A stretch of 64,000 nucleotides of DNA, taken from Ornithinimicrobium faecis. Its GTDB lineage: Bacteria; Actinomycetota; Actinomycetes; Actinomycetales; Dermatophilaceae. Position numbers and translations under genes: made by a program. The number at the start of each line of letters is the position of its first letter. Position 1 is the first letter of the stretch. This document shows, one piece after another, positions 44,044 through 52,661 of this stretch. The DNA lies in assembly GCF_023923225.1 (NCBI RefSeq), contig NZ_CP099489.1, positions 1,922,001-1,986,000 of the forward strand, given 5' to 3'. The notes under the pieces are model-generated. The model made no database searches. It was not told the origin of the DNA and saw only the letters and a program-made list of their open reading frames with translations.

Positions 44044-45447
44044 ATGACTGACCTTCAGGCCCTGTTCGAGCGGGCAGCTCAGGAAGCGGCCGACTTCCGT
44101 GCGTCGCTGGATGGTCGCCCCGTGCAGGCGCCAGCCGACAAGGCCGAGGTGAGGAGCCGGCTGGCCGTGCCGTTGCCGGCGGGCCCACGCGATCCGAGCG
44201 AGGTGGTCGAGCAGCTCATCGACGCCGCGCAGCCCGGTCTGATGGGCACGCCCGGGCCTCGCTATTTCGGCTTCGTCATCGGGGGCGCTCTGCCGGCTGC
44301 CTCGGCCGCGGACATCCTCGCTGTCGGCTGGGACCAGTGCGCCTTCAACGGGCACCTCGCACCGGCGGCTGCCGCAGCCGAAGAGGTCGCCGGTGGGTGG
44401 CTCAAGGACCTGCTGGGTCTGCCTGAGTCGGTTGGTGTCGGCTTCGTGACCGGTGCGCAGGCCGCCAACACCGTGGGGCTGGCTGCGGCCCGGCACCACC
44501 TGCTGCGCCAGGTCGGGTGGGACGTGGAGCGCAGCGGGCTGGCCGGAGCACCACGGCTCAGGGCGCTCGCCGGCGCCGAGCGGCACGCCACGATCGACCG
44601 GTCGCTGCGGCTGCTCGGCCTGGGCTCCGACGCACTGGAGGCGGTGACCGTCGACGCCCAGGGAGCCATCGACACCGATGACCTGCGGCGGGTGCTGTCC
44701 GCGGGATCCACGGGCGAGGATCGTCCGAGCGTGGTCTGCCTGCAGGCGGGCAACGTCAACACCGGCGCCGTCGATGACCTGCGCACGGCCATCACCGTGG
44801 CGCACGACCACGGCGCGTGGGTGCACGTTGACGGGGCCTTCGGGTTGTGGGCGGCAGCCAGCCCTTCGCTGCGACACCTGGTCGACGGCGTGGAGCTGGC
44901 GGACTCCTGGGGGTGCGACGGGCACAAGTGGCTGAACGTCCCCTACGACTCGGGGTTCGCGTTCTGCTCCCGTCCCGACGTGCAGACGGCTGCGATGTCC
45001 TACACCGCCTCCTACCTCACCGGCTCCGGCGCTGAGCCCGGTGCGGCCGACTACACGGCCGAGTCCTCCCGGCGTGCCCGCGGCTTCGCTGTGTGGGCAG
45101 CCGTGCAGGAGCTCGGGAGACAGGGGATCGCCGACCTCATCGACCGGTGCTGCGACCATGCTCGCCGGTTCGCCGATGCGTTGAGCGCCGCCGGGCTCGA
45201 GGTCGTCAACGATGTGGTGCTCAACCAGGTGCTCGTCGGGTTTGGCGGTCAGGGCGCGGAGGCTGACCGTCGCACTGATGCCGTGATCGCCCGGATCCAG
45301 CAGGACGGCACCGCCTGGATGGGTGGCACCACGTGGCGTGGTCGACGGCTGATGCGGATCGCCGTCTCCAACCACCTGACCACCACTGCAGACATCGATG
45401 TCTCCGTCGAGGCCGTCCTGCGAGCAGCGCGGGGCCTCACCGACTGA
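44044..45447 (+). CDS. PLP-dependent amino-acid decarboxylase family protein
   Basis: 467-residue group II decarboxylase-like enzyme. The PLP Lys lies in SWGCDGHKWLNVPYDSGF. Upstream motifs are VTGAQAANTVGLAAARHHLL and the AWVHVDGAFGLWAAASP Asp for the pyridine nitrogen. Related enzymes act on aromatic or diamino acids; the substrate is not determined. Divergent from the clpP operon with about 112 bp between starts. Confidence 0.87.
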   Translation: MTDLQALFERAAQEAADFRASLDGRPVQAPADKAEVRSRLAVPLPAGPRDPSEVVEQLIDAAQPGLMGTPGPRYFGFVIGGALPAASAADILAVGWDQCAFNGHLAPAAAAAEEVAGGWLKDLLGLPESVGVGFVTGAQAANTVGLAAARHHLLRQVGWDVERSGLAGAPRLRALAGAERHATIDRSLRLLGLGSDALEAVTVDAQGAIDTDDLRRVLSAGSTGEDRPSVVCLQAGNVNTGAVDDLRTAITVAHDHGAWVHVDGAFGLWAAASPSLRHLVDGVELADSWGCDGHKWLNVPYDSGFAFCSRPDVQTAAMSYTASYLTGSGAEPGAADYTAESSRRARGFAVWAAVQELGRQGIADLIDRCCDHARRFADALSAAGLEVVNDVVLNQVLVGFGGQGAEADRRTDAVIARIQQDGTAWMGGTTWRGRRLMRIAVSNHLTTTADIDVSVEAVLRAARGLTD

Positions 45448-45463
45448 CGGGCGATGGTGCGCG

Positions 45464-46693
45464 TCAGAGGTCGGTGAGCGCGATGCTGTCGTCGACGAGG
45501 CGCTCCGGTGCGACCTCGCGGCCAATCAGTGCGCGCAGGTCGTCGTTGACGTCCCAGATGTTGACGTTCATCGCTGCTGTCACCGTGCCGTCGTGCAGCC
45601 AGAAGGCGAGGAACTCTCCGGAGTCCATCTCGCCTCGGATGACGGTCTCGTCCTCGGCGCTGCCGTGGCCGACATACTCCATGCCCAGGTCGTACTGGTC
45701 GGTGTAGAAGTAGGGCGCCCAGTCATAGGTCTCGCTGCTCCCGGTGATCGTGGCAGCAGCCAGCTTGCCCTGCCGGATCGCGTTGTCCCAGTGCTCGACC
45801 CGCAGAGCCCGACCAGAGGCCGTATGCCGTGCCTCGGCGGCGTCTCCCACGGCCAGGACGTCTGGGTCGTCCACGGAGCGCAGGTGCTCATCGACCAGGA
45901 CGCCACTGTTGACGGACAGCCCCGCTGCCCTGGCCAGATCGGTGTTGGCCGCGGCGCCCACGCCCATCAGGACGAGGTCGGCGGGCAGGGTCTCGCCGTC
46001 GACGGTCACACCGGTGACGTGGCCGTGCTCACCCACGAGCCCTGAGACGCTCACCCCGGTCCGCAGGTCCACCCCGTGGTCGCGGTGCAGCTGCGCGAAG
46101 TGCTGGGCAACCTCCGAGCCCAGCACGTTCAGGAGCGGCTGGGCCGCGCTCTCGAGGACGGTGACCGCCGACCCTCCGATCCGGGCTGCGGCGGCGACCT
46201 CCAGACCGATCCACCCACCACCGACGATGACCACCCGGGCGTGCCGCCCGATGGCCTCCCGCAGAGCGTCGCTGTCAGCGATCCGACGCAGCGTGAGCAC
46301 GCCGTCCAGATCGGCACCAGCCAGGGAGAGTCGGCGTGGCTCGGCGCCGGTGGCCAGCACGAGCGTGTCATACCTGAGACGCTCGCCTCCCGAGATCTCG
46401 ACCTCGCGTGCTTCGCGGTCGATCGCGACAACCGACTGGCCGAGCCGGGTGGTGACGTCGTGCTCGGCATACCAGGAGGCCGGGTGCACATAGGCCTCGT
46501 CGATCTCGGCTCCGCCCTGCAGATAGCCCTTGCTCAGCGGGGGTCGCTCGTAGGGCAGGTCCGGCTCATCCCCGATCAGGGTGACGGGTCCGGCAAACCC
46601 TCTGGTGCGCAACTCCTCGACGACGTTGGCGCCGGCGAGTCCGGCGCCGACCACCACGACTCCGTCGGAGGAGGTGGATGCGGTGGTGGTCAT
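45464..46693 (-). CDS. FAD-dependent ferredoxin/rubredoxin reductase-like oxidoreductase
   Basis: 409-residue pyridine nucleotide-disulfide-type reductase lacking redox cysteines. The FAD motif is GVVVVGAGLAGANVVEELR, the NAD motif VVIVGGGWIGLEVAAAAR, and LAVGDAAE binds the flavin. DLPYERPPLSKGYL and the C-terminal reductase domain (WAPYFYTDQYDLGMEYVG) place it with ferredoxin reductases of oxygenase systems. Its start lies 15 bp after the folE stop, so the two are co-transcribed. Confidence 0.9.
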   Translation of the reverse strand: MTTTASTSSDGVVVVGAGLAGANVVEELRTRGFAGPVTLIGDEPDLPYERPPLSKGYLQGGAEIDEAYVHPASWYAEHDVTTRLGQSVVAIDREAREVEISGGERLRYDTLVLATGAEPRRLSLAGADLDGVLTLRRIADSDALREAIGRHARVVIVGGGWIGLEVAAAARIGGSAVTVLESAAQPLLNVLGSEVAQHFAQLHRDHGVDLRTGVSVSGLVGEHGHVTGVTVDGETLPADLVLMGVGAAANTDLARAAGLSVNSGVLVDEHLRSVDDPDVLAVGDAAEARHTASGRALRVEHWDNAIRQGKLAAATITGSSETYDWAPYFYTDQYDLGMEYVGHGSAEDETVIRGEMDSGEFLAFWLHDGTVTAAMNVNIWDVNDDLRALIGREVAPERLVDDSIALTDL

Positions 46694-46708
46694 GGCAGGT
46701 CCATTCGA

Positions 46709-47296
46709 TCAGTGAATCAGGCTGAGGAACTCGGCGCGGGTGGCGCCGTCGCGCAGTGCGCCGCGCAGCGCGGACGTGCGGGTGGTCGCGCCGACGGCAC
46801 GCACCCCACGCAGGGTCATGCAGGTGTGCTCGGCCTCGATCACCACGCCGACACCGCGTGGTGCCAGCTCGTGGTCGATCCACTCGGCGATCTGCTGGGT
46901 GAGGCGCTCCTGGACCTGCGGGCGACGGGCAAACATCTCCACGACGCGAGCGAACTTCGAGAGCCCGAGGATGCGTTGGCCGGGCAGATAGCCGACGTGG
47001 GCCTGCCCGGTGAACGGCAGCAGGTGGTGCTCGCAGACCGACTGCACGGGGATCGAGCGGACCAGGACCAGCTCGTCATAGCCCTCGTCGTTGTCGAAGG
47101 TGGTCATCTCGAACGGTCTCGAGGTGAGCATGGCGGCATAGGCCTGAGCCATCCGGCGCGGGCTGCGGGCCATGCTCTCGTTGTCGCAGTCGACGCCGAG
47201 TGCGGCCAGGAAGGCGCCCGCAGCTCGAGTGGCCTGGTCAAGACGATCCGCGGTGGCCAGCACGGGGGCGGGGGCGAGATCTGGGTGGGTCGTCAC
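46709..47296 (-). CDS. folE: GTP cyclohydrolase I
   Basis: 195-residue FolE, converting GTP to 7,8-dihydroneopterin triphosphate for folate/pterin synthesis. Zinc ligands Cys88 and His91 are in SVCEHHLLPFTG, and Cys159 in EHTCMTLRGV. The catalytic His pair and substrate loop are intact. GTG start at 47296 with AGGAGG in good register. It is not in a fol operon here but ahead of a ferredoxin-reductase-like gene, divergent from a Cys-rich regulator, and sharing a palindromic operator with it. It may be a condition-specific second copy. Confidence 0.92.
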   Translation of the reverse strand: MTTHPDLAPAPVLATADRLDQATRAAGAFLAALGVDCDNESMARSPRRMAQAYAAMLTSRPFEMTTFDNDEGYDELVLVRSIPVQSVCEHHLLPFTGQAHVGYLPGQRILGLSKFARVVEMFARRPQVQERLTQQIAEWIDHELAPRGVGVVIEAEHTCMTLRGVRAVGATTRTSALRGALRDGATRAEFLSLIH

Positions 47297-47319
47297 GCGG
47301 GGTCCTCCTGGACGTTTCT

Positions 47320-47347
47320 TCTAACGGAGACTAGTCTTGACGTTAGA
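47320..47347 (+). promoter_or_regulatory. Nested palindrome between folE and the wHTH regulator
   Basis: TCTAACG (47320-47326) and CGTTAGA (47341-47347) are inverted arms around an inner palindrome AGACTAGTCT (47328-47337). TTGACG (47338-47343) could be a -35 for the rightward gene. Probably the operator of the adjacent regulator. Confidence 0.6.
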
Positions 47348-47379
47348 CCTGTTGGGGTCACGATGCAAGAGGAGGATTC

Positions 47380-48081
47380 ATGACCAAGGCCGTGCCGTTT
47401 GAGCGAGCTGTGGACAGCATCGCCTCACTGGCCGAGCCGGTGCGGCGTGAGCTCTATCGCTATGTCTGCCAGCGTGATGTTGCCGTTGGCCGTGAGGAGG
47501 TGGCCGAGGCGACCGGCATCGCCCACCACAAGGTGAAGTTCCACCTGGATCGGTTGGCCGCGGACGGCCTGCTGGAGGTGGGTTATCAGCGACTGGGTGA
47601 CCGGGCCGGGCCCGGTGCGGGGCGACCGGCCAAGGTCTATCGGCCGGTCGAGGAGGAGGTGAGCCTGTCCCTGCCGCCTCGGGAGTATGTGCTGGCTGGA
47701 GAGTTGCTCGCCGCAGCGGTCGAGGAGGCGGCAACGTCCGGGCGGCCGATCCTGGAGACGCTGACCGAGGTGGCCACGGCACGGGGCGTCGAGCTGGCGC
47801 GCGCCGTGGCCCAGACCGCGCAGGGCGACGGCGACGCGGACCCGCTGACCCTGGCGTGTGAGGTGCTGGCGCGGCACGGCTTCGAGCCCCGGGCCGACGG
47901 TGATCGCGTGCTGCTGAGCAACTGCCCGTTCCACACCCTCGCCCAGCGACACACGCAGTTGGTGTGCGGCATGAATCACGCCCTGCTGGAGGGATTCACG
48001 AGCGAGTTGGCCCCAGGCTGCCTCGCAGCACGGCTCGACCCCGCGCCCGGCCGGTGCTGCGTGACTCTCCGTCAGGCGTGA
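47380..48081 (+). CDS. Winged-helix regulator with C-terminal Cys/His cluster (SufR-like)
   Basis: 233-residue ArsR/DeoR-like regulator. The N-terminal winged helix includes SLAEPVRRELYRYVCQRDVAVGREEVAEATGIAHHKVKFHLDRL. The C-terminal half carries NCPFHTLAQRHTQLVCGMNHALLEG and APGRCCVTL. This spacing of cysteines and histidines is typical of metal or Fe-S binding regulators such as SufR. It probably senses Fe-S status, redox or metal and controls divergent folE and itself. The ligand is not provable here. Its tail overlaps the convergent ABC ATPase gene by 10 bp. GAGGAGG precedes the ATG. Confidence 0.8.
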   Translation: MTKAVPFERAVDSIASLAEPVRRELYRYVCQRDVAVGREEVAEATGIAHHKVKFHLDRLAADGLLEVGYQRLGDRAGPGAGRPAKVYRPVEEEVSLSLPPREYVLAGELLAAAVEEAATSGRPILETLTEVATARGVELARAVAQTAQGDGDADPLTLACEVLARHGFEPRADGDRVLLSNCPFHTLAQRHTQLVCGMNHALLEGFTSELAPGCLAARLDPAPGRCCVTLRQA

Positions 48082-48980
48082 GAGCGGGCTGAGACCTCGT
48101 AGCCGGTGCGCTCGTCTGCGGCCGGCTCATCCGCAACTGCCTCGTCTGCGGCCGGCTCATCCGCAACTGCCTCGTCCACGAGGGGCTCCGCCGCCAGCGG
48201 ACCCGGCCCGACGGGCGCGCCGGTGGTCCAGAAGATCCCCAGCCGCACGCCATGCAGGTCCTGGACGTGGATGTCCATGTCAAAGACGTCGCGCAGGATC
48301 TCGCGCTGCATGATCTCCTGCGGGCTGCCCTGCACGATGACCCGGCCGTCGCGCATGGCCACGATGTGGTCCGAATAGCAGGAGGCGAAGTTGATGTCGT
48401 GCAGCACCAGCACGATCGTCTTGCCCAGGTCATCGGCCGCGCGGCGCAGCAGCGTCATCATCGAGGACGAGTGCTTCATGTCCAGGTTGTTCAGCGGCTC
48501 ATCGAGCAGGATGTAGTCGGTGTCCTGCGCCAGGATCATCGCGATGTAGGCGCGCTGGCGCTGCCCTCCGGAGAGCTGGTCGAGGAACCGGTCACGCAGC
48601 GGCTGCAGGTCCAGATAGTCCAGCGCCTCGTCGACCAGCTCGTGGTCCTGCGGGGTCAGCCGGCCCTTGCTGTAGGGGAAGCGCCCGAAGCGCACCAGGT
48701 CCACGACGGTGAGGCGGGCGGTGACGCGATTGTCCTGGCGCAGCACCGCCAACCGCCGGGCGATGGCGTCGTCACTGGAGCTCTGCACGTCGAGATCGTC
48801 GATGAACACCGAGCCGCTCTCGGGCTTGATCAGGCGGCTGATCACCGACAGCAGCGTCGACTTGCCGGCACCGTTGGCGCCGACGATCGAGGTGAGTTGC
48901 CCCACCGGCAGCGTCAGCCCGACGTCATCGAGCACCACCTGCTTGTCGTAGCGGTGGCTGACCTTGCGCACGCTGATCAC
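48072..48980 (-). CDS. Siderophore ABC transporter ATP-binding protein
   Basis: 302-residue ATPase energising Fe-siderophore import. Walker A is VGANGAGKSTLL, signature LSGGQRQRAYIAMIL, Walker B DYILLDEPLNNLD, and LVLHDINFASCYSDHIVAM provides the H-loop. The C-terminal ~40 residues are an acidic repetitive extension (DEAVADEPAA twice) produced by a 30-bp duplication at 48111-48170. Its start overlaps the permease stop. It is the last gene of the operon. Confidence 0.93.
   Translation of the reverse strand: MISVRKVSHRYDKQVVLDDVGLTLPVGQLTSIVGANGAGKSTLLSVISRLIKPESGSVFIDDLDVQSSSDDAIARRLAVLRQDNRVTARLTVVDLVRFGRFPYSKGRLTPQDHELVDEALDYLDLQPLRDRFLDQLSGGQRQRAYIAMILAQDTDYILLDEPLNNLDMKHSSSMMTLLRRAADDLGKTIVLVLHDINFASCYSDHIVAMRDGRVIVQGSPQEIMQREILRDVFDMDIHVQDLHGVRLGIFWTTGAPVGPGPLAAEPLVDEAVADEPAADEAVADEPAADERTGYEVSARSHA
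48111..48170 (+). repeat. 30-bp tandem duplication inside the ABC ATPase 3' end
   Basis: Two identical 30-bp copies (48111-48140, 48141-48170) beginning CTCGTCTGCGGCCGGCTC encode the repeated DEAVADEPAA of the C-terminal tail. A third, partial copy begins at 48171. Confidence 0.9.
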
Positions 48981-49990
48981 AGTTTGACCGTCCTCATCAG
49001 GAGCAGGATGAAATAGATGCCGCCCACCAGGTTGACGACCACGGACAACGTGGTGCCATTGTCCATCAGGTGGCCGACCACGAACTGGCCCCCCACGGTG
49101 CAGAGCACCCCGACCAGCACCGAGCCCAACACCAACTCAGTATGCCGATGGGTCGGCAGGATCTGTCGGGCCAGGTTGGCCACGATGAGACCGAGGAAGA
49201 GCATCGGACCCACGAGGGCGGTGGACACGGCGACCAGCACGGTCACCACGGCCAGGGTCGCCGTGACGACCCGGTGGTAGGGCGCGCCGAGGGCCACAGC
49301 ATTGTCGAAGCCGAGGTCGACGACGTCGAGATAGCGCAGCAGCGGCACCAGCGCGGCCAGGCCGATCAGGCACACGATGCCGGCGACCCAGAGCAGGTTG
49401 GCGTCCACCGTGTTGAAGCTGGCGAACATGACGTCCTGCAGGGTCAGGAAGTCGTTGGGGCTGAGCACCCGTGAGGCCAGGGAGGTGAGCGAGCCGAACA
49501 GCGAGCCGATCACGATGCCGACCAGCACCAGCACCAGCAGGTTGCGGCTGTTGCGCCCGAACAGCCAGCGGAACAGCAGCATCCCGAAGACGGCCAGCAC
49601 GACCGTGTTGATCACGAAGCGCTCGCCGACGCCCATCAGCATGAACGCGGTGCCGCCGAAGAAGAACACGATGATCGTCTGCACCAGCAGATAGAGCGCG
49701 TCAAAGCCCATCACGCTGGGCGTCAGGATCCGGCTGCCGGCGATCGTCTGGAAGACCAGGCTGGAGGCACCGACCGCGGCGCCGACGACGACCAGGCTCC
49801 CGACCTGGCGGCCGCGCAGGTCCATCGCATACTCCCAGGAGCCCCGCACGTCATAGACCAGATAGGCCGCGATGCCGACCGCGCACAGGATGGCCAGGAT
49901 GCCGAGGGTCACCCTGATCCGACGGCGTCGGCGGGCCTCCTCGGGTGAGGTGTGCGATCTGGTCGGGGAGGGAGAGATGAGTGTCGTCAT
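48977..49990 (-). CDS. FecCD-family siderophore ABC permease
   Basis: 337 residues, nine or ten TM helices. The BtuCD/FecCD signature is present (GLIVANLARQILPTHRHTELVLGS near the ATPase-contact loop; GSLVVVGAAVGASSLVFQTIAGSRILTPSVMG). It overlaps the upstream permease and the downstream ATPase by four bp each, indicating a heterodimeric channel made with the 49987 gene. Confidence 0.92.
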   Translation of the reverse strand: MTTLISPSPTRSHTSPEEARRRRRIRVTLGILAILCAVGIAAYLVYDVRGSWEYAMDLRGRQVGSLVVVGAAVGASSLVFQTIAGSRILTPSVMGFDALYLLVQTIIVFFFGGTAFMLMGVGERFVINTVVLAVFGMLLFRWLFGRNSRNLLVLVLVGIVIGSLFGSLTSLASRVLSPNDFLTLQDVMFASFNTVDANLLWVAGIVCLIGLAALVPLLRYLDVVDLGFDNAVALGAPYHRVVTATLAVVTVLVAVSTALVGPMLFLGLIVANLARQILPTHRHTELVLGSVLVGVLCTVGGQFVVGHLMDNGTTLSVVVNLVGGIYFILLLMRTVKL

Positions 49991-51000
49991 ACGGCTGCTC
50001 CCTTGGCCGAGCGCAGGATCAGCCAGATGAAGACCACGCCACCGATGACGCCGGCGATGGTGGCGACCGGGATCTCGTAGGGGTAGGTGATCATCCGACC
50101 GGCCACGTCACAGGCCAGCACGAAGCCGGCGCCGGCGAGCGCGGTCACCGGCAACACCTTCTTGACGTTGTCGCCCATCAGCAGGGTGACCACGTTGGGC
50201 ACGATCAGCCCCAGGAACGGGATGGCACCGACGACCACGACCACCACGGCGGCCATCACGGAGACCACGATCAGGCCGATGTAGAGGAGGCGCTTGTAGT
50301 TCAGGCCGAGGTTGGTGGCGAACGACTCGCCCATCCCGATGACGGTGAACCGGTCGGCGAACAGATAGCCGATCACCCCGACGACCAGCACGGTGTAGAG
50401 CGGCTCGTAGCGGCCCTCGAGGATCCCGGAGAACGACCCGGTCGTCCAGATGTCGAGATATTGGACCATGTCGCGCTGATAGGCCACGAAGGTGGTGATG
50501 GCCGCGAGCACGCCGCCATACATCAGCCCGACCAGGGCCACCACGATGCCCTCGCGGTGCTGGATGCGTTGCAGCATCTGCAGGAAGATCATCGTGCCGA
50601 GGATCGCGGTGATGATGGCGATCAGCATCTTGACCACCAGCGAGGTGGAGTTGAAGAACATGGTGGCGATCAGGATGCCGAGCACGGCAGCCTCGACGGT
50701 GCCGGACGTGCTGGGGGAGACGAACCGGTTGGCCGTGATGCGCTGCATGATCAGCCCCGCCACCGACAGCGAGGCGCCCGCCATCAGCACGGCCATCAGG
50801 CGCGGGATCCGCGAGGTGGCCAGGATGTGCCACTCGCTCTGCGTGGGCGGGAACAGGTCGCCGATCCCCACGCTGGTCGCGGCGCCGATGCCGAGGGACA
50901 GATAACCGCCCACGGCCAGCACGGCCACGCCGATCCACAGGTGGACGGCACGCACCCCGCCCCGGCTCGGTGCCGGGGCGGGGCGGGTGGTCGTGGTCAC
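49987..51000 (-). CDS. FecCD-family siderophore ABC permease
   Basis: 337 residues with multiple TM helices. SLSVAGLIMQRITANRFVSPSTSGTVEAAVLG matches the conserved P-x-x-G region, and LGLIVPNVVTLLMGDNVKKVLPVTALAGAGFVLACDVAGR the EAA-type coupling loop. Second gene of the operon, beginning two bp after the binding-protein stop. Confidence 0.92.
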   Translation of the reverse strand: MTTTTRPAPAPSRGGVRAVHLWIGVAVLAVGGYLSLGIGAATSVGIGDLFPPTQSEWHILATSRIPRLMAVLMAGASLSVAGLIMQRITANRFVSPSTSGTVEAAVLGILIATMFFNSTSLVVKMLIAIITAILGTMIFLQMLQRIQHREGIVVALVGLMYGGVLAAITTFVAYQRDMVQYLDIWTTGSFSGILEGRYEPLYTVLVVGVIGYLFADRFTVIGMGESFATNLGLNYKRLLYIGLIVVSVMAAVVVVVVGAIPFLGLIVPNVVTLLMGDNVKKVLPVTALAGAGFVLACDVAGRMITYPYEIPVATIAGVIGGVVFIWLILRSAKGAAV

Positions 51001-51002
51001 GC

Positions 51003-51989
51003 TCAGAGCGTCGCCTTCACGTCATCGATCATCTGCTGGATCGAGCTGGGGGCGGCGCCGGCGATATACCAGGCGAAGCCGTCGACCAGCTGGATCTTGT
51101 CGTTGCTGGCGGCGTCGGTGGTGTTGACCAGGTCGTTGTTGAGCACGTCCAGCGCGGGGGCCTCGTCGGAGCCGATCGCCGCGGCGCGGTCCAGGACCAG
51201 CAGCACGCCGGGGTTGTACTCAGTGAAGAACTCCTGGCTGATCTCCTGGCCGTGCGAGCCCTCCTCGTCGACGGGCGCGCCCGTGTCGGCATAGCCGAAG
51301 GCGTCGTAGACGATGCCGAAGCGCGAGCCGGGGCCATAAGCGCTGGCGGTGCCGCCAGAGACCTGGACGAACAGGGCGGTCTCACCGCTCTCGGCGGCCT
51401 GGGCGTTGACCTCCTCGACCTGCGCGGTCAGGTCGTCCATCAGCTCCTGTGCCTCGGCCTCCTTCTCGAAGATCGAGCCCAGCTGGACGACGCGCTCCTC
51501 GATGGTCGGCAGCTGGTCGGCGGGCTCCTCGAAGCGCGACGACAGGTCGATGACGGTGGGGGAGATCTTCTCCATCTCCGCCAGGATCTCGGGGTTGCCG
51601 CTGCGCGAGCCGATGATGATCAGGTCGGGCTCGAGCTCGTTGATGGCCTCGTAGTCCGGCTCCTGCAGGGTGCCGACGGTCGGGATGTCACCGCCGTCAT
51701 ACTGCGCCATGTCCTCGGGCAGGGTCGCGTTGGAGGCCGGCACGGCGTCCACCTCGATCCCGAGGTCGGACAGGGTGCGGATGACGCTCCAGTCGGTGGC
51801 CACGACGACCTCCGGGTTCACCGGGACGTCGACGGTGCGACCCTGTGCGTCGGTGATGGACACGGTCTCGCCGTCGGCGGCCGCCCCGTCGCCCCCGGCC
51901 TCTGAGTCGGAGCCGCACGCAGTGAGCGCGAGCGCTGCGGTGAGGGTGAGGCTGGTGGCCAGGGTGCGGATCGTCGTCCGGGTTGTCAT
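51003..51989 (-). CDS. Iron-siderophore substrate-binding lipoprotein
   Basis: 328-residue CeuA/FatB-type binding protein. The lipoprotein signal ALALTACGSDSEAG has the lipidated Cys at 25. The periplasmic-binding fold has VSITDAQGRTVDVPVNPEVVVATDWSVIRTLSDLGIEVDAVP, VGTLQEPDYEAINELEPDLIIIGSRSG and a C-terminal lobe. The motif order resembles petrobactin or catecholate-siderophore binders. First gene of the four-gene operon, under the iron box at 52033. Confidence 0.92.
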   Translation of the reverse strand: MTTRTTIRTLATSLTLTAALALTACGSDSEAGGDGAAADGETVSITDAQGRTVDVPVNPEVVVATDWSVIRTLSDLGIEVDAVPASNATLPEDMAQYDGGDIPTVGTLQEPDYEAINELEPDLIIIGSRSGNPEILAEMEKISPTVIDLSSRFEEPADQLPTIEERVVQLGSIFEKEAEAQELMDDLTAQVEEVNAQAAESGETALFVQVSGGTASAYGPGSRFGIVYDAFGYADTGAPVDEEGSHGQEISQEFFTEYNPGVLLVLDRAAAIGSDEAPALDVLNNDLVNTTDAASNDKIQLVDGFAWYIAGAAPSSIQQMIDDVKATL

Positions 51990-52032
51990 GGGCTGGTGCG
52001 CTCCGATGCGTGATGGCTGCCGGTGGAAAAGC

Positions 52033-52051
52033 TTTGGTAAGCCTCACCTAA
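52033..52051 (-). promoter_or_regulatory. IdeR/DtxR iron box of the siderophore operon
   Basis: On the minus strand TTAGGTGAGGCTTACCAAA closely matches the 19-bp DtxR/IdeR consensus (TTAGGTTAGGCTAACCTAA). It lies 43 bp before the binding-protein ATG. Iron-dependent repression is expected. Confidence 0.85.
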
Positions 52052-52176
52052 CCATCCCGGAGGGCAATTATCAAACGTCTCCATGTTGTATATCTCACAA
52101 GGCTAACGGAGGTGGGCGTGGCGTCCGCGTGCGGGCCGCGGGTGGGGCTGCCGAGGTATTCGAGGTGATGTCTTTG

Positions 52177-52192
52177 TCGTACACTTGTTCGC
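52177..52192 (+). promoter_or_regulatory. LexA (SOS)-like box overlapping a leaderless promoter
   Basis: TCGTACACTTGTTCGC matches 10 of 12 specified positions of the actinobacterial SOS box TCGAAC-N4-GTTCGA. It contains TACACT (52180-52185), a good -10, and ends directly at the ATG at 52193. Confidence 0.7.
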
Positions 52193-52552
52193 ATGTCGGG
52201 ACCTCCAGGATGGCCAGAGCGGGTGCCCCCCACGGGCGTGCCCGGCTGGGAGGAGGCGGCGGTTTCCTGGCTGTTGGACCAGTGCCCGGCCGACTATCGC
52301 GCCTATCGTGCGTGGCGCCGGCACCCGGTGGCGCTCGCCTGGATCGCCGTGCGCCACCTGCGCTCCGAGCTGGAGGCGATGCGTGGTGCCTGGCGTGACG
52401 TGCGTGCCGACCTCGGGCCACTGCTCCCGCCCGGGTCGCTCGGGGATGTGCTCGGATCGCTGACCCAGGAGGGTCTGCGGCTGCGCGCGGCTCTGCGCAG
52501 TGCGGAGTTGTTGCTCGAGGCCATGCGGGTGCGGGCCCCGATCCGATCGTGA
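52193..52552 (+). CDS. Conserved small actinobacterial protein, putative SOS-regulated
   Basis: 119 residues, soluble and largely helical. The N-terminus is GPPGWPERVPPTGVPGWEEAAVSWLLDQCPADYRAYRAWRRHPVALAW, with strong W/P/Y conservation expected of a real family. The C-terminal half looks coiled (LRSELEAMRGAWRDVRADL, LTQEGLRLRAALRSAELLLEAM). I know no assigned function. There is no Shine-Dalgarno; -10 TACACT ends seven nt before the ATG, and the -10 is inside a LexA-like box. This suggests a DNA-damage-inducible, leaderless gene. Confidence 0.75.
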   Translation: MSGPPGWPERVPPTGVPGWEEAAVSWLLDQCPADYRAYRAWRRHPVALAWIAVRHLRSELEAMRGAWRDVRADLGPLLPPGSLGDVLGSLTQEGLRLRAALRSAELLLEAMRVRAPIRS

Positions 52553-52661
52553 AGGTTGTGTGTGCATCCGCAGCAAGGACTCGACATCGGGGGGGGCTCC
52601 AGAGCCGAACTGGCCCTAGACTCAGTGGTCACGTCCCCGCAGGAAAGGCGCAGCACGCATC

